A stretch of DNA of 64,000 bases. Source: CADEFX01 sp046154585. GTDB lineage: Bacteria > Pseudomonadota > Alphaproteobacteria > Rhizobiales > Hyphomicrobiaceae. The first letter of the stretch is position 1; each line of letters opens with the position of its first letter. The translations under genes and the position numbers were made by a program. The stretch lies in the NCBI GenBank assembly GCA_046154585.1, contig JBJXDX010000058.1:1-64000 (forward strand), in the 5' to 3' direction. This document shows positions 36,183 through 44,573 of this stretch, one piece after another. Under the pieces are notes generated by a model that was not told the origin of the DNA, ran no database searches, and worked only from the letters and a program-made list of their open reading frames with translations.

Positions 36183-36755
36183 TCACTGCATCACGATTAA
36201 GACGCCGAGTACCGCCGTCGCCGCGCCGAGGGCACGTACCGGCAGCGCTCCGACGGTCCGCTGCAGTCCCAGGCCGACGCCAATGCCGACCACATGCAAC
36301 AGGGCCGTTGCGGCCGCAAAGCCGAGGGCGTAGCTGGCCCAACCGTCGGCGGGCGCTTCCGCACCGTGTGCGTGCCCGTGGAAGATCGCGAATGCGGCGA
36401 TCAAAACGGCGCCGACCGGGATCGGTGCGCTGACGCCGGTAGCGACAAGGACCCCCAGCACGACTACCGAAAGAGCAATTATCGGCTCGACCTGCGGCAG
36501 TTCGATGCCGGCATGGCCGATGAAGCCGCCCACCGGCATGGCCACGACGAAGGCCGCCGGCCAGATCCAGATGTGCTTGCCGCCGACCATCGCCGCCCAC
36601 AGACCCACGGCGATCATCGCCGCCAGATGGTCGAGGCCCATCAGCGGATGCGCAAATCCGCCGGCCGCGGAGAAGCCCAGAAGCTGTCCGACATGCGCGA
36701 ACGCTGGCGTCGCAGCGAGAAGAAGCGGTGTGCTCAGGAGCAATCGGCGAGTCAT
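36183..36755 (-). CDS. ureJ: HupE/UreJ-family nickel permease-like membrane protein
   Basis: A 190-residue membrane protein with a signal-like N-terminus (LLLSTPLLLAATPAFAHVG) and about six membrane segments. The family motif appears as GFAHPLMGLDHLAAMIAVGLWA (about 32-53) and IFHGHAHGAEAPADGW (about 120), in which His residues likely bind nickel. HupE/UreJ proteins are nickel importers or diffusion facilitators in hydrogenase and urease operons. It overlaps the end of the HD hydrolase gene by 4 bases (36752-36755), so it is tightly coupled. Confidence 0.92.
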   Translation of the reverse strand: MTRRLLLSTPLLLAATPAFAHVGQLLGFSAAGGFAHPLMGLDHLAAMIAVGLWAAMVGGKHIWIWPAAFVVAMPVGGFIGHAGIELPQVEPIIALSVVVLGVLVATGVSAPIPVGAVLIAAFAIFHGHAHGAEAPADGWASYALGFAAATALLHVVGIGVGLGLQRTVGALPVRALGAATAVLGVLIVMQ

Positions 36756-37324
36756 CGGTTGGCTTCCTCTTCTATCTTGGCAGAGATTTCCCTGCGGGCG
36801 TTGTCGCGTGCCGCGATGAACTCGGCATCCAGAATAGGGTTGCGTCCCCGAACCTGGGACACGACCGCCTCGGCCCACTCGATGTAGTCCATGAGGCGAG
36901 CCTTGCTCCACCCCGCCGGCGGGCTCGTGACCAACGCGCGCACGTTGGAAGTCTTGTCGGCGATCTTGAGCACCTGCGCGCGGGCGCTCTTGCGTGTCAC
37001 CGTTTCGACCTGCAGCCGCTTGCGCTCCGCCTTCGGCAGGCTCTTGTCGTCAGTCACCTCGGCTACGAGCTTGGCCACGTCGGAGCCGAAGTGCGTGACG
37101 AGGTCTTCATAACGTGTGACGGTGTCCTCAAGCGTGTCGTGCAGGTAGGCGGCCGCGATCAACTCCGCGTCCTCGCCGCCTGTCGCCTCAGCCAATAGGG
37201 TCGCGACCTCCGTCAGATGATTGACGTAGGGCTCCTCGGCCAGCCCCTTGCGGTGCTGCGCAACGTGCGCCCGTGCGGCAAAATCCGCGGCGCGCGTAAG
37301 GAGGGTGAGGCGACTGTCACTCAT
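36752..37324 (-). CDS. RelA/SpoT-type HD hydrolase (MESH1-like) inside the urease operon
   Basis: A 190-residue HD protein with the catalytic set of the (p)ppGpp-hydrolase domain: PYVNHLTEVATLLAE (about 32-46), AAAYLHDTLEDTVTRYEDLVTHFG (HD and ED motifs, about 57-80), VAKLVAEVTDDKSLP and LKIADKTSNVRAL (about 120-132). There is no synthetase, TGS or ACT domain, so it is a stand-alone hydrolase like MESH1, which acts on ppGpp or NADPH. It overlaps ureA and ureJ by 4 bases on either side, so it is cotranslated with urease. Why a nucleotide hydrolase belongs there is open. Substrate inferred from family. Confidence 0.85.
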   Translation of the reverse strand: MSDSRLTLLTRAADFAARAHVAQHRKGLAEEPYVNHLTEVATLLAEATGGEDAELIAAAYLHDTLEDTVTRYEDLVTHFGSDVAKLVAEVTDDKSLPKAERKRLQVETVTRKSARAQVLKIADKTSNVRALVTSPPAGWSKARLMDYIEWAEAVVSQVRGRNPILDAEFIAARDNARREISAKIEEEANR

Positions 37325-37623
37325 CGGATGGGCTGATGCACCGTCACGAGCTTCGTACCGTCGGGAAATGTTGCTTCCACCTGCACGTCATGGATCATCT
37401 CGGGCACGCCGTGCATAACCTGATCGCGTGTCAGCACGCTGGCGCCGGCCTCCATGAGCGCGGCGACGGACTTGCCATCACGCGCGCCCTCCACGACGAA
37501 TTCCGTTATGAGAGCGATGGCCTCGGGATGATTGAGCTTTAGACCGCGCTCCATACGGCGACGGGCCACGATGGCCGCCATCGAAATCAGCAGCTTGTCC
37601 TTCTCCCGCGGCGTCAGATGCAT
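37321..37623 (-). CDS. ureA: Urease gamma subunit
   Basis: Urease gamma subunit of 100 residues. It begins MHLTPREKDKLLISMAAIVARRR, then KLNHPEAIALITEFVVEGARDGKSVAALMEAG (about 27-58), VLTRDQVMHGVPEMIHDVQVEATFPDGTKLVTVHQPI, which is the family's complete core. GGAGG precedes the ATG at 37623. It overlaps the HD hydrolase gene by 4 bases and follows ureD by 15. The gamma, beta and alpha subunits are separate polypeptides here, unlike fused fungal or Helicobacter types. Confidence 0.97.
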   Translation of the reverse strand: MHLTPREKDKLLISMAAIVARRRMERGLKLNHPEAIALITEFVVEGARDGKSVAALMEAGASVLTRDQVMHGVPEMIHDVQVEATFPDGTKLVTVHQPIR

Positions 37624-37638
37624 CTGTCCTCCCCTGGC

Positions 37639-38499
37639 TCAGCTCGACCACACGCGCGGCATGGATGCGCCCGACAATTCCTGCATGACGCGGACCATAG
37701 CATGGCGCATGTCCCTGGCCGCATCGGTCACGAAGCGCACGACAAGCAATCCGTTCCAAGCGCTTGCCCCCGCTCCGACGCCGGCACTTTCCAGCACCTC
37801 GCGCACGGACGCAAGCCGCGCTTCGGCATCCGGCGCGACGTAGAGGATGCAGGCGAATGCGCGCGCGGGGCCAAGGATTGCAAGGCGGTGCAGGACGTCC
37901 TCCGAAACGTCATCCAGCCTATTGGCTTCCGCAAAGATGAGCCGGCCGTCGCGACGCACCCGCCAGCTATCATGCAGCGCGCCGCGATCCATCACCTCGC
38001 CGCTGGCCGTGCGGCCGAAGATCATGCTTTCGGCAAACAGGAAGCGCGCGGTCGGCGCTACGTCCACCTCGCACCTGCGCCGCAGCCTGGCGCCGGAAAA
38101 CAAGATCGTTTCCTGGGGCGCCCAGATCAGGCGCGCGCCGTCGCAAACGTCAAGGCGCGCATCGATCTCGCTATAAGATCCGATCGTTCGGTAGATGCGC
38201 TCCGCCGCCTGCGTCGTGACGGTCGCATCAGCACCGTGTTGTACCGAAAAATCCAGCTTGATGCGATCACCCCCGACGACACCACCACCCGTGTTGATGA
38301 TGACCGCGTCCGCATGGCGGCTGTGGGTGCGGGGGAACTTCAGGCGATATCCGCCGCGTTCCGCCAGCGTAGCGATGCCAGTCGGGCCATCCAGCCTCGA
38401 CGAAAACGTTGCCGTGATGCCGCCATCGACGCGGATCTTGTCGAGCGTTCGGGCTGCCGCGCGTGCCGGGTCTTCAGACGGCGAGGCGGCGGCGGACAT
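37639..38499 (-). CDS. ureD: Urease accessory protein UreD
   Basis: UreD (UreH) of about 286 residues. It docks UreF and UreG onto apo-urease. Segments are GITATFSSRLDGPTGIATLAERGGYRLKFPRT, VIINTGGGVVGGDRIKLDFSVQHGADATVTTQAAERIYR (about 65-103, the family signature) and LIWAPQETILFSGARLRRRCEVDVAPTARFLFAESMIFGRTASGE. The ATG at 38499 lies 26 bases inside the end of urtE. A TTG at 38508 with a nearer GGAG is the alternative start. The overlap ties the transporter and enzyme genes into one unit. Confidence 0.95.
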   Translation of the reverse strand: MSAAASPSEDPARAAARTLDKIRVDGGITATFSSRLDGPTGIATLAERGGYRLKFPRTHSRHADAVIINTGGGVVGGDRIKLDFSVQHGADATVTTQAAERIYRTIGSYSEIDARLDVCDGARLIWAPQETILFSGARLRRRCEVDVAPTARFLFAESMIFGRTASGEVMDRGALHDSWRVRRDGRLIFAEANRLDDVSEDVLHRLAILGPARAFACILYVAPDAEARLASVREVLESAGVGAGASAWNGLLVVRFVTDAARDMRHAMVRVMQELSGASMPRVWSS

Positions 38500-39169
38500 C
38501 AGCTTCAACCATCTCCGCGCGCGTTCCGCTGATCACGACCTGGCCCCGATCCATGACGGCAAACCGGTCGGCGAGATCCCGCGCGAACTCGAAATACTGT
38601 TCCACCAGCACAATGGCCATTGTGCCGCGCTCCCGCAAGTAGCTGATAGCGCGGCCGATGTCCTTGATGATGGACGGCTGGATACCCTCGGTCGGCTCGT
38701 CGAGGACTAGCAGACCCGGGCGGGTCACCAAAGCGCGGGCGATGGCGAGCTGCTGCTGCTGCCCGCCGGACAGATCGCCGCCACGCCGCCGCAGCATGCT
38801 GCGCAGCACTGGGAACAGCTCGAAGATCTCGTCAGGAATGTTTCGGTCTTTGCGCTTGATCGGCGCGAAGCCCGTTTCAAGGTTTTCCTTGACCGTCAGC
38901 AGCGGGAAGATCTCGCGGCCCTGGGGCACAAACGCGATGCCGCGGCGGGCGCGCTCGTAAGCGGCAAGGCCATTGATGTCCTCGCCGTTCCAGACGACGC
39001 GACCGGCGCTCACCTTCTGATGCCCCACGATCCCGCGCAGCAGGCTGGTCTTGCCGACGCCGTTGCGGCCGAGAATGCAGGTGACCTCGCCCTGACGCGC
39101 CTCGATCGACACGCCGCGCAAGGCCTGCGCCGCACCATAGTGCAGATCGATGCCTTCAACGCTCAGCAT
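38474..39169 (-). CDS. urtE: Urea ABC transporter ATP-binding protein UrtE
   Basis: LivF-type ATPase of 231 residues. It has Walker A GRNGVGKTSLLRG (about 36-48), the Q-loop VPQGREIFPLLTV, signature LSGGQQQQLAIARAL (about 130), Walker B LLVLDEPTEGIQP and the VLVEQYFEFARDLADRF H-region. The GRNGVGKT/EQYFEFAR pattern is typical of UrtE among LivF proteins. The start at 39169 falls 6 bases before the end of a possible 64-codon ORF that fills the gap to urtD. Confidence 0.95.
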   Translation of the reverse strand: MLSVEGIDLHYGAAQALRGVSIEARQGEVTCILGRNGVGKTSLLRGIVGHQKVSAGRVVWNGEDINGLAAYERARRGIAFVPQGREIFPLLTVKENLETGFAPIKRKDRNIPDEIFELFPVLRSMLRRRGGDLSGGQQQQLAIARALVTRPGLLVLDEPTEGIQPSIIKDIGRAISYLRERGTMAIVLVEQYFEFARDLADRFAVMDRGQVVISGTRAEMVEADVRRRLAV

Positions 39170-39357
39170 AGGCGGGAGCCCTTCTTGCGCATGGCGGCGA
39201 CGGCGGTTTCGGCCTTGCTGCCGATGACACGGAGCGGCCCCTTGAGCCCAACCCGCGCCGGACAAATGCCAGCGTTCGCTTTCGGCTTGGCCTGGCGGGT
39301 GCGAATGCGTGCTGCGCGATCAATCTTGCGGCTGGCAGGCAGATGCGGCGGCAGCAT
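39163..39357 (-). CDS. Possible 64-residue protein between urtD and urtE
   Basis: A short basic frame of 64 residues, rich in Arg, Lys and Ala (RKIDRAARIRTRQAKPKANAG), that fills almost the whole 203-base gap between urtD and urtE. Its stop overlaps the urtE ATG by 7 bases, and a GAGGGG site lies about 9 bases before its ATG. Position and ribosome site argue for translation, and it could also serve to couple urtE translation. No family is recognised and the gap is unusual for this operon type. Confidence 0.4.
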   Translation of the reverse strand: MLPPHLPASRKIDRAARIRTRQAKPKANAGICPARVGLKGPLRVIGSKAETAVAAMRKKGSRLC

Positions 39358-39372
39358 GGCTCGTTTCCCCTC

Positions 39373-40134
39373 TCAACGCCCCAGGTAGACTTCCACGACC
39401 CTATCGTTGGCCGACACGGCGTCAATGGTGCCTTCCGCCAAGACCGAGCCTTCATGCAGGCAGGAGACCTTGACGCCGAGCGCCCGTATGAACGTCATGT
39501 CGTGCTCGACGACGACCACCGAATGGGTGGCCGAGATCTCCTTGAGAAGGTGGGCGGTGTCTTCCGTCTCAGCGTCCGTCATGCCGGCGACCGGCTCATC
39601 GACCAGCAGCAGCTTGGGATCCTGCGCCAGCAGCATGCCGATCTCGAGCCACTGCTTCTGGCCGTGGGAGAGATCGCCCGCCGGCCGGTGCCGATGCTGC
39701 AGTAGGCGCACGCGCTCAAGGATGGCGTCGATGCGTTCGCTGGCGATGCGATTGCGCTCGCCGAACAGTGCCGAGCCCGGTGTGCGCTCGCCCTTGAGGG
39801 CCAGGCGGATGTTGTCGGCACAGTCCAGCGTCTCGAACACCGTCGGTTTCTGAAACTTGCGGCCGATGCCGAGCTGGGCGATCGAGGACTCGTCGAGCTG
39901 GGTGAGGTCGTGCTTGCCGTCGAAGTAGACGATGCCGTCGTCCGGCCGCGTCTTGCCGGTAATGACGTCCATCATGGTCGTCTTGCCGGCGCCGTTCGGG
40001 CCGATGATGGCGCGCATTTCGCCCGGCTCGACCGTCAGCGAAAGTTTGTTGAGCGCCTTGAACCCGTCGAAGGACACGCTGACGGCATCCAGGTACAGCA
40101 GGGCTTTCGTCACGTTGAGATCGGGTTCGACCAT
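39373..40134 (-). CDS. urtD: Urea ABC transporter ATP-binding protein UrtD
   Basis: LivG-type ATPase of 253 residues. It has VSFDGFKALNKLSLTVEPGEMRAIIGPNGAGKTTMMDVITG with Walker A at about 47-55, the signature LSHGQKQWLEIGMLLAQDPKLLLVDEPVAGMTDAETE (about 155-190) with Walker B, and the VVVEHDMTFIRALG H-loop. IGRKFQKPTVFETL is the Q-loop. It starts 3 bases after urtC. It pairs with UrtE to power UrtBC. Confidence 0.95.
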   Translation of the reverse strand: MVEPDLNVTKALLYLDAVSVSFDGFKALNKLSLTVEPGEMRAIIGPNGAGKTTMMDVITGKTRPDDGIVYFDGKHDLTQLDESSIAQLGIGRKFQKPTVFETLDCADNIRLALKGERTPGSALFGERNRIASERIDAILERVRLLQHRHRPAGDLSHGQKQWLEIGMLLAQDPKLLLVDEPVAGMTDAETEDTAHLLKEISATHSVVVVEHDMTFIRALGVKVSCLHEGSVLAEGTIDAVSANDRVVEVYLGR

Positions 40135-40137
40135 CGT

Positions 40138-41292
40138 CTACTCCGCCGCCTGGGGCTGCGATGCGGCTTGTCCGTTCTGTGGGCTCGAGTGTTTCTGAGA
40201 CCGACGGTCGAGCCATTCGTAGAGGGTCCCGACAATGCCTTTCGGCAGAGCCAGCGTAACAGCCACGAACAGCGCACCCAGCGCGAACAGCCAGTATGGT
40301 GCGAGAAGTCCTGTCGTAAACGTCGACTTGAGGAAGTTGACGGCCACGGCCCCGACGGCGGCGCCAATCAGCGTGCCGCGGCCGCCGACAGCCACCCAGA
40401 TCACCGCCTCGATCGAATTTGCGGGAGAAAACTCCGACGGATTGATGATGCCGACCTGAGGCACATACAGCGCACCGGCGATACCGGCCATACACGCCGA
40501 GAGCGTGAAGGCGAGGAGCTTGTAGTGCTCGACACGGTAGCCGAGGAACCGGACGCGGGATTCGGCATCCCGGATGGCGACCAGGACTTTGCCGTAGGTG
40601 GACGTCACCAGAATACGGGCGATGACGAACATGAGGGCAAGCATGGCCACGGTCGTGATGTAGAGCGCGACACGCGTTCCCTGCGCCTGGATGTTGAAGC
40701 CGAGGATGTCCTTGAAGTCCGTCAGGCCGTTGTTGCCGCCAAACCCCATGTCGTTGCGGAAGAACGCCAGCAGGAGCGCATATGTCATCGCCTGCGTGAT
40801 GATGGAGAGATAGACGCCGGTCACGCGGCTGCGGAACGTCAACCAGCCAAACAGGAACGCGAGCAGGCCCGGCACCAGGAAGATCATCACGGCGGCGAAC
40901 GGAAACCAGTCGAAGCCGTACCAGTACCAGGGCAGCTCCTTCCAGTTCAGGAACACCATGAAGTCGGGGAGGATCGGGTGGGCATACACGCCGCGCGTGC
41001 CGATCTGGCGCATCAGATACATGCCCATCGCGTAACCGCCGAGCGCAAAGAACGCGCCGTGACCGAGCGACAGAATTCCGCAATAGCCCCAGACCAGATC
41101 GAGCGCGAGCGCCAGGATGGCGTAGCACAGGTACTTGCCGAGCAGGGATACGACATAGGTCGGCACGTGAAACGTCGAGCTCGGGGGCAGAAGCATGTTG
41201 AGCAGCGGAATAACCACGGCCAGCAGCGCCAGAACGCCCAGGAAGATGCGGCCGCGACCGTCGAGGCTGTGGAGCAGGCGTGCCGTGATCAT
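40138..41292 (-). CDS. urtC: Urea ABC transporter permease UrtC
   Basis: LivM-type inner-membrane permease of 384 residues with about ten membrane segments. Typical are DLVWGYCGILSLGHGAFFALGGYAMGMYL (about 69-97), LFGWLTFRSRVTGVYLSIITQAMTYALLLAFFRNDMGFGGNNGLTDF, and the EAA-like region AGIAGALYVPQVGIINPSEFSPANSIEAVIWVAVGGRGTLIGA (about 285-327). The ATG at 41292 overlaps the urtB stop by 4 bases. Translational coupling fits the 1:1 UrtB-UrtC heterodimer. Confidence 0.95.
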   Translation of the reverse strand: MITARLLHSLDGRGRIFLGVLALLAVVIPLLNMLLPPSSTFHVPTYVVSLLGKYLCYAILALALDLVWGYCGILSLGHGAFFALGGYAMGMYLMRQIGTRGVYAHPILPDFMVFLNWKELPWYWYGFDWFPFAAVMIFLVPGLLAFLFGWLTFRSRVTGVYLSIITQAMTYALLLAFFRNDMGFGGNNGLTDFKDILGFNIQAQGTRVALYITTVAMLALMFVIARILVTSTYGKVLVAIRDAESRVRFLGYRVEHYKLLAFTLSACMAGIAGALYVPQVGIINPSEFSPANSIEAVIWVAVGGRGTLIGAAVGAVAVNFLKSTFTTGLLAPYWLFALGALFVAVTLALPKGIVGTLYEWLDRRSQKHSSPQNGQAASQPQAAE

Positions 41293-42896
41293 GCTTCCAC
41301 CGCGCGTCCCTTGAGCGCGAACATGCCGCGCGGCCGCCGCTGAATGAAGAGGATCAACAGCACGAGAATCAGGATCTTGCCCAGCACCGCGCCGGCCACC
41401 GGCTCCAGAAACTTGTTGGCGACACCGAGGGCGAACGCGCCGAACAGCGTGCCCCACAAATTGCCGACCCCGCCAAACACGACCACCATGAAGCTGTCGA
41501 TGATGTAGCTCTGCCCGAGATTGGGCGACACGTTGTCGATTTGGGACAAGGCGACGCCGGCGATGCCGGCGATGCCCGACCCCAGCGCGAAGGTCATGGC
41601 GTCGATCCATCCGGTGCGGATGCCCATCGAGCTTGCCATGCGCCGGTTCTGCGTCACGGCGCGCATCTGCAGACCGAGCGGCGTCGCCTTCAGCGCCAGC
41701 AGCAGCGCAAAGAAGACGACCAGCGTGAACACGATGATCCACAAGCGGCCATAGGTGATCGAGATGCCGTAGAAATCGAACGCGCCGGACATGTACGAAG
41801 GGTTGCCGACCTCGCGGTTGGTCGGGCCGAAGGTCGTGCGCACGGCCTGCTGGAGGATGAGGCTGACGCCCCAGGTGGCAAGCAGCGTTTCCAGCGGCCG
41901 GCCGTAGAGGAAGCGGATGATGCCACGCTCAATGGCAATGCCGACCAGAGCCGCGACGAGAAAGGCGAGCGGAATGGCGATGGGCAGAGACCAATCGAAC
42001 CAGCCCGGCGCCATGGTGCGGAAGGCTTCCTGCACGACGAAGGTGGTGTAGGCGCCTAGCATGACCATCTCGCCATGCGCCATGTTGATGACGCCCATGA
42101 CGCCGAAGGTGATGGCAAGGCCGATGGCGGCAAGCAGGAGGACCGACCCGAGGGACAGGCCGTACCACACATTCTGGAAGAGACCTGCGATGTAGAGCCG
42201 CCTCTCGATCGTCTGGACCGCGGCCTCTGCCGCCGCATTCAGCTCCGGTGACGGCGTGCTGGTGGCCCCGCGAATGACTGCCAGCGCATCGCGATCGGCG
42301 CGATTGGCGAGCGTTGCAATGGCCTCGGCCTTGGCGGTGATGGTGGCGTCCGCCTTGCTCAGGACGATCGCGGCACGTGCCTCGCTCAGCGCGCGATTGA
42401 CGCGGGTGTTCTCTTCTTTGGCGAGGGCCGCGTCGAGCGTCGGCAGCAGCTTCTCGTCTTTCGACTTAAAAACGGACTCAGCTGCCGACAGCCGCTTTCC
42501 GGCATCGGGCGACAGCAGCGTCAGGGAGCCGAGCGACGCCTCGATCACACCACGCAGGCGATTGTTGAGGCGAACCATCGCCAAGTCGGTTGGCGTCGTC
42601 GCGGCTGCTTTTCCGGTCTTCGCGTCAAGGAAAGCGCCAGTGCGATCCTTCACAAATATGCCTTTGTCGGCTGCGCCGACGAACAGGCGCCGGTCCAACA
42701 TGGCATCTAGGATTGCGGGCGCGGTCTCGGCCCCCGAGGCCGTGATTTCCGCAATGGCCTTTTCGGTTTCGGGATAACTGTCAGCCGCCAACCGGGCGAG
42801 GGCGTCGTCCAACGGTGCGGCAACCGCTGGAAGCGCGGCCAGCAGGAGCGCAAGCGCAATCAACAATCGAAAAAAGCCTGGCCGCACTGGGATCAC
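41289..42896 (-). CDS. urtB: Urea ABC transporter permease UrtB
   Basis: LivH-type permease of about 535 residues. The first 250 residues form a signal peptide (FFRLLIALALLLAALPAVAAP) and a periplasmic helical domain with DALARLAADSYPETEKAIAEI, as in UrtB proteins but not in LivH. The permease follows: ITFGVMGVINMAHGEMVMLGAYT, GVSLILQQAVRTTFGPTNREVGNP and GIAGIAGVALSQIDNVSPNLGQSYIIDSFMVVVFGGVGNLWG. The start is uncertain: GTG at 42896 puts the signal peptide at the N-terminus; a GTG at 42962 would add 22 residues. Neither has a strong ribosome site. Confidence 0.93.
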   Translation of the reverse strand: MIPVRPGFFRLLIALALLLAALPAVAAPLDDALARLAADSYPETEKAIAEITASGAETAPAILDAMLDRRLFVGAADKGIFVKDRTGAFLDAKTGKAAATTPTDLAMVRLNNRLRGVIEASLGSLTLLSPDAGKRLSAAESVFKSKDEKLLPTLDAALAKEENTRVNRALSEARAAIVLSKADATITAKAEAIATLANRADRDALAVIRGATSTPSPELNAAAEAAVQTIERRLYIAGLFQNVWYGLSLGSVLLLAAIGLAITFGVMGVINMAHGEMVMLGAYTTFVVQEAFRTMAPGWFDWSLPIAIPLAFLVAALVGIAIERGIIRFLYGRPLETLLATWGVSLILQQAVRTTFGPTNREVGNPSYMSGAFDFYGISITYGRLWIIVFTLVVFFALLLALKATPLGLQMRAVTQNRRMASSMGIRTGWIDAMTFALGSGIAGIAGVALSQIDNVSPNLGQSYIIDSFMVVVFGGVGNLWGTLFGAFALGVANKFLEPVAGAVLGKILILVLLILFIQRRPRGMFALKGRAVEA

Positions 42897-42986
42897 CGTC
42901 GGGTTCGCAAGCTTGCGCCGAATGGACCGTGGAACGGCATCGTTTTCGACGCCGTTCCACACACTCTCAAGCGTCAGGTGAGCGCC

Positions 42987-44276
42987 TTAGGCGCCGCCGC
43001 ACTTGCCCGTCTTGGTATTGAAGTTGCCGCACTTCTTCTCGACCCAGTCGGCAACCAGATCCTTGGAGCCTTCGAGGTACGGCGACCATGCAGCCCCCGG
43101 AACCAGACCTTGCGTCTTCCAGACGACGTCGAACTGGCCGTCGGCTTTGATTTCGCCGATGAACACCGGCTTCGTGATGTGGTGGTTCGCCAGCATTTTC
43201 GACGTGCCGCCCGTCAGGTTCGGAGCCTCAATACCAGGCAGCGCCTCGATGACCTTGTCCGGATCGATCGTCTTGGCTTTCTCGACGGCCTTGACCCACA
43301 TGTCAAAACCGATGACGTGCGCCTCCATGGGATCGTTGGTCACGCGCTTCGGGTTCTTGGTGAAGGTTTTCCACTTGGCAATGAACTCGTCGTTGCCCTT
43401 GTCCTTGATGGACTGGAAGTAGTTCCAGGCCGCCAAGTGGCCGACAAGATTGCTCGTGTCGATGCCGGCCAGCTCTTCCTCACCGACCGAGAACGCCACG
43501 ACAGGAATATCGGTGGCCTTCACGCCCTGGTTGGCAAGCTCCTTGTAAAACGGCACGTTGGCATCGCCGTTGATGGTCGAGACCACCGCTGTCTTCTTGC
43601 CCTCCGAGCCGAACTTCTTGATCGCGGCGACACGCGTCTGCCAGTCCGAGTGGCCGAACGGGGTGTAACCGATCGAGATGTCGGCCGGAGCGACGCCCTT
43701 GGCCAACAGATAGGCTTCGAGGATCTTGTTGGTGGTGCGCGGATAGACGTAGTCGGTGCCTTCCAGCACCCAGCGCTTCACGTCGCCGCCGTCCTTGCTC
43801 ATCAGGTAGTCGACAGCAGGGATGGCCTGCTGGTTGGGAGCCGCGCCCGTGTAGAACACGTTGCGCTCGGACTCTTCGCCCTCGTATTGGACGGGATAGA
43901 AGAGGATGCTGTTCAATTCCTTGAAGACGGGCAGCACGGACTTGCGCGACACAGAGGTCCAGCAGCCAAACACGGCTGACACCTTCTGCTGGGTGATCAG
44001 CTCGCGGGCCTTTTCCGCGAACAGAGGCCAATTCGAGGCGGGATCGACGACGACTGCCTCGAGCTTCTTGCCGAGGAGACCACCCTTCTTGTTCTGCTCC
44101 TCAATGAGCATCAGCATCACGTCTTTCAACGTGGTCTCGCTGATCGCCATGGTGCCGGAGAGGGAGTGCAGAATACCGACTTTGATTGTGTCCTGGGCGA
44201 TGGCACCGCTCGCACCTATGGCCAACCCCGCCGCCAACGCGACACCGCGCAACATCGCGCGCCCCGTAAATCCCAT
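42987..44276 (-). CDS. urtA: Urea ABC transporter substrate-binding protein
   Basis: Periplasmic urea receptor of 429 residues. The signal peptide is MLRGVALAAGLAIGASGAIAQ. Mature sequence DTIKVGILHSLSGTMAISETTLKD, VVDPASNWPLFAEKARELI, FGCWTSVSRKSVLPVFKELNSILFYPVQYEGEESERNVFYTGAAPNQQ and the GYTPFGHSDWQT region are UrtA hallmarks that separate it from LivJ. The ATG at 44276 has a GGAGG site. A sigma-54-type promoter lies upstream. First gene of the urt-ure unit. Confidence 0.96.
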   Translation of the reverse strand: MGFTGRAMLRGVALAAGLAIGASGAIAQDTIKVGILHSLSGTMAISETTLKDVMLMLIEEQNKKGGLLGKKLEAVVVDPASNWPLFAEKARELITQQKVSAVFGCWTSVSRKSVLPVFKELNSILFYPVQYEGEESERNVFYTGAAPNQQAIPAVDYLMSKDGGDVKRWVLEGTDYVYPRTTNKILEAYLLAKGVAPADISIGYTPFGHSDWQTRVAAIKKFGSEGKKTAVVSTINGDANVPFYKELANQGVKATDIPVVAFSVGEEELAGIDTSNLVGHLAAWNYFQSIKDKGNDEFIAKWKTFTKNPKRVTNDPMEAHVIGFDMWVKAVEKAKTIDPDKVIEALPGIEAPNLTGGTSKMLANHHITKPVFIGEIKADGQFDVVWKTQGLVPGAAWSPYLEGSKDLVADWVEKKCGNFNTKTGKCGGA

Positions 44277-44314
44277 ATGAACCTCCAAAGACCGTTACCT
44301 ACGGATTTACCAAT

Positions 44315-44330
44315 GGCAAGGCGTGTGCCA
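44315..44330 (-). promoter_or_regulatory. Sigma-54 (RpoN) promoter of urtABCDE
   Basis: On the minus strand TGGCAC (44330-44325), five bases, then TTGCC (44319-44315) match the sigma-54 -24/-12 consensus TGGCAC-N5-TTGCW at all but the last base. The expected start is near 44304, 28 bases before the urtA ATG. This implies nitrogen-limitation control with NtrC, although no clear NtrC palindrome was found in 44331-44573. Confidence 0.75.
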
Positions 44331-44573
44331 GTTGGTCGGAGGAGGCGCAGCGAGCGGCGCAACCATTTGGCAACAATCACCATTCCGGATGTTGTGGAGC
44401 GCAAGACCGCTGATGGGATTTCGCAGGCGCAGCATGCGTCGCCTACCGATCGAGCACATCGCCGCTTGTTTTATAGGCGACGACAGCGAAATGCCTTCAC
44501 AATGGGCACACTTGCTCATTCAGCCGCCCGGTAAATCTCAACCGTGCGGCGAAACGTCTTGGGAAGTTCATTT

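Noticed and set aside
39910..41343. A 477-codon plus-strand frame opposite urtC and urtD
   Set aside because: The minus-strand genes carry full ABC permease and ATPase motifs; the plus-strand product is a charged string without domains.
44331..44573. Search for NtrC binding palindromes upstream of the sigma-54 promoter
   Set aside because: Only loose half-matches were found; none fit TGCACC-N5-GGTGCA well enough to report.
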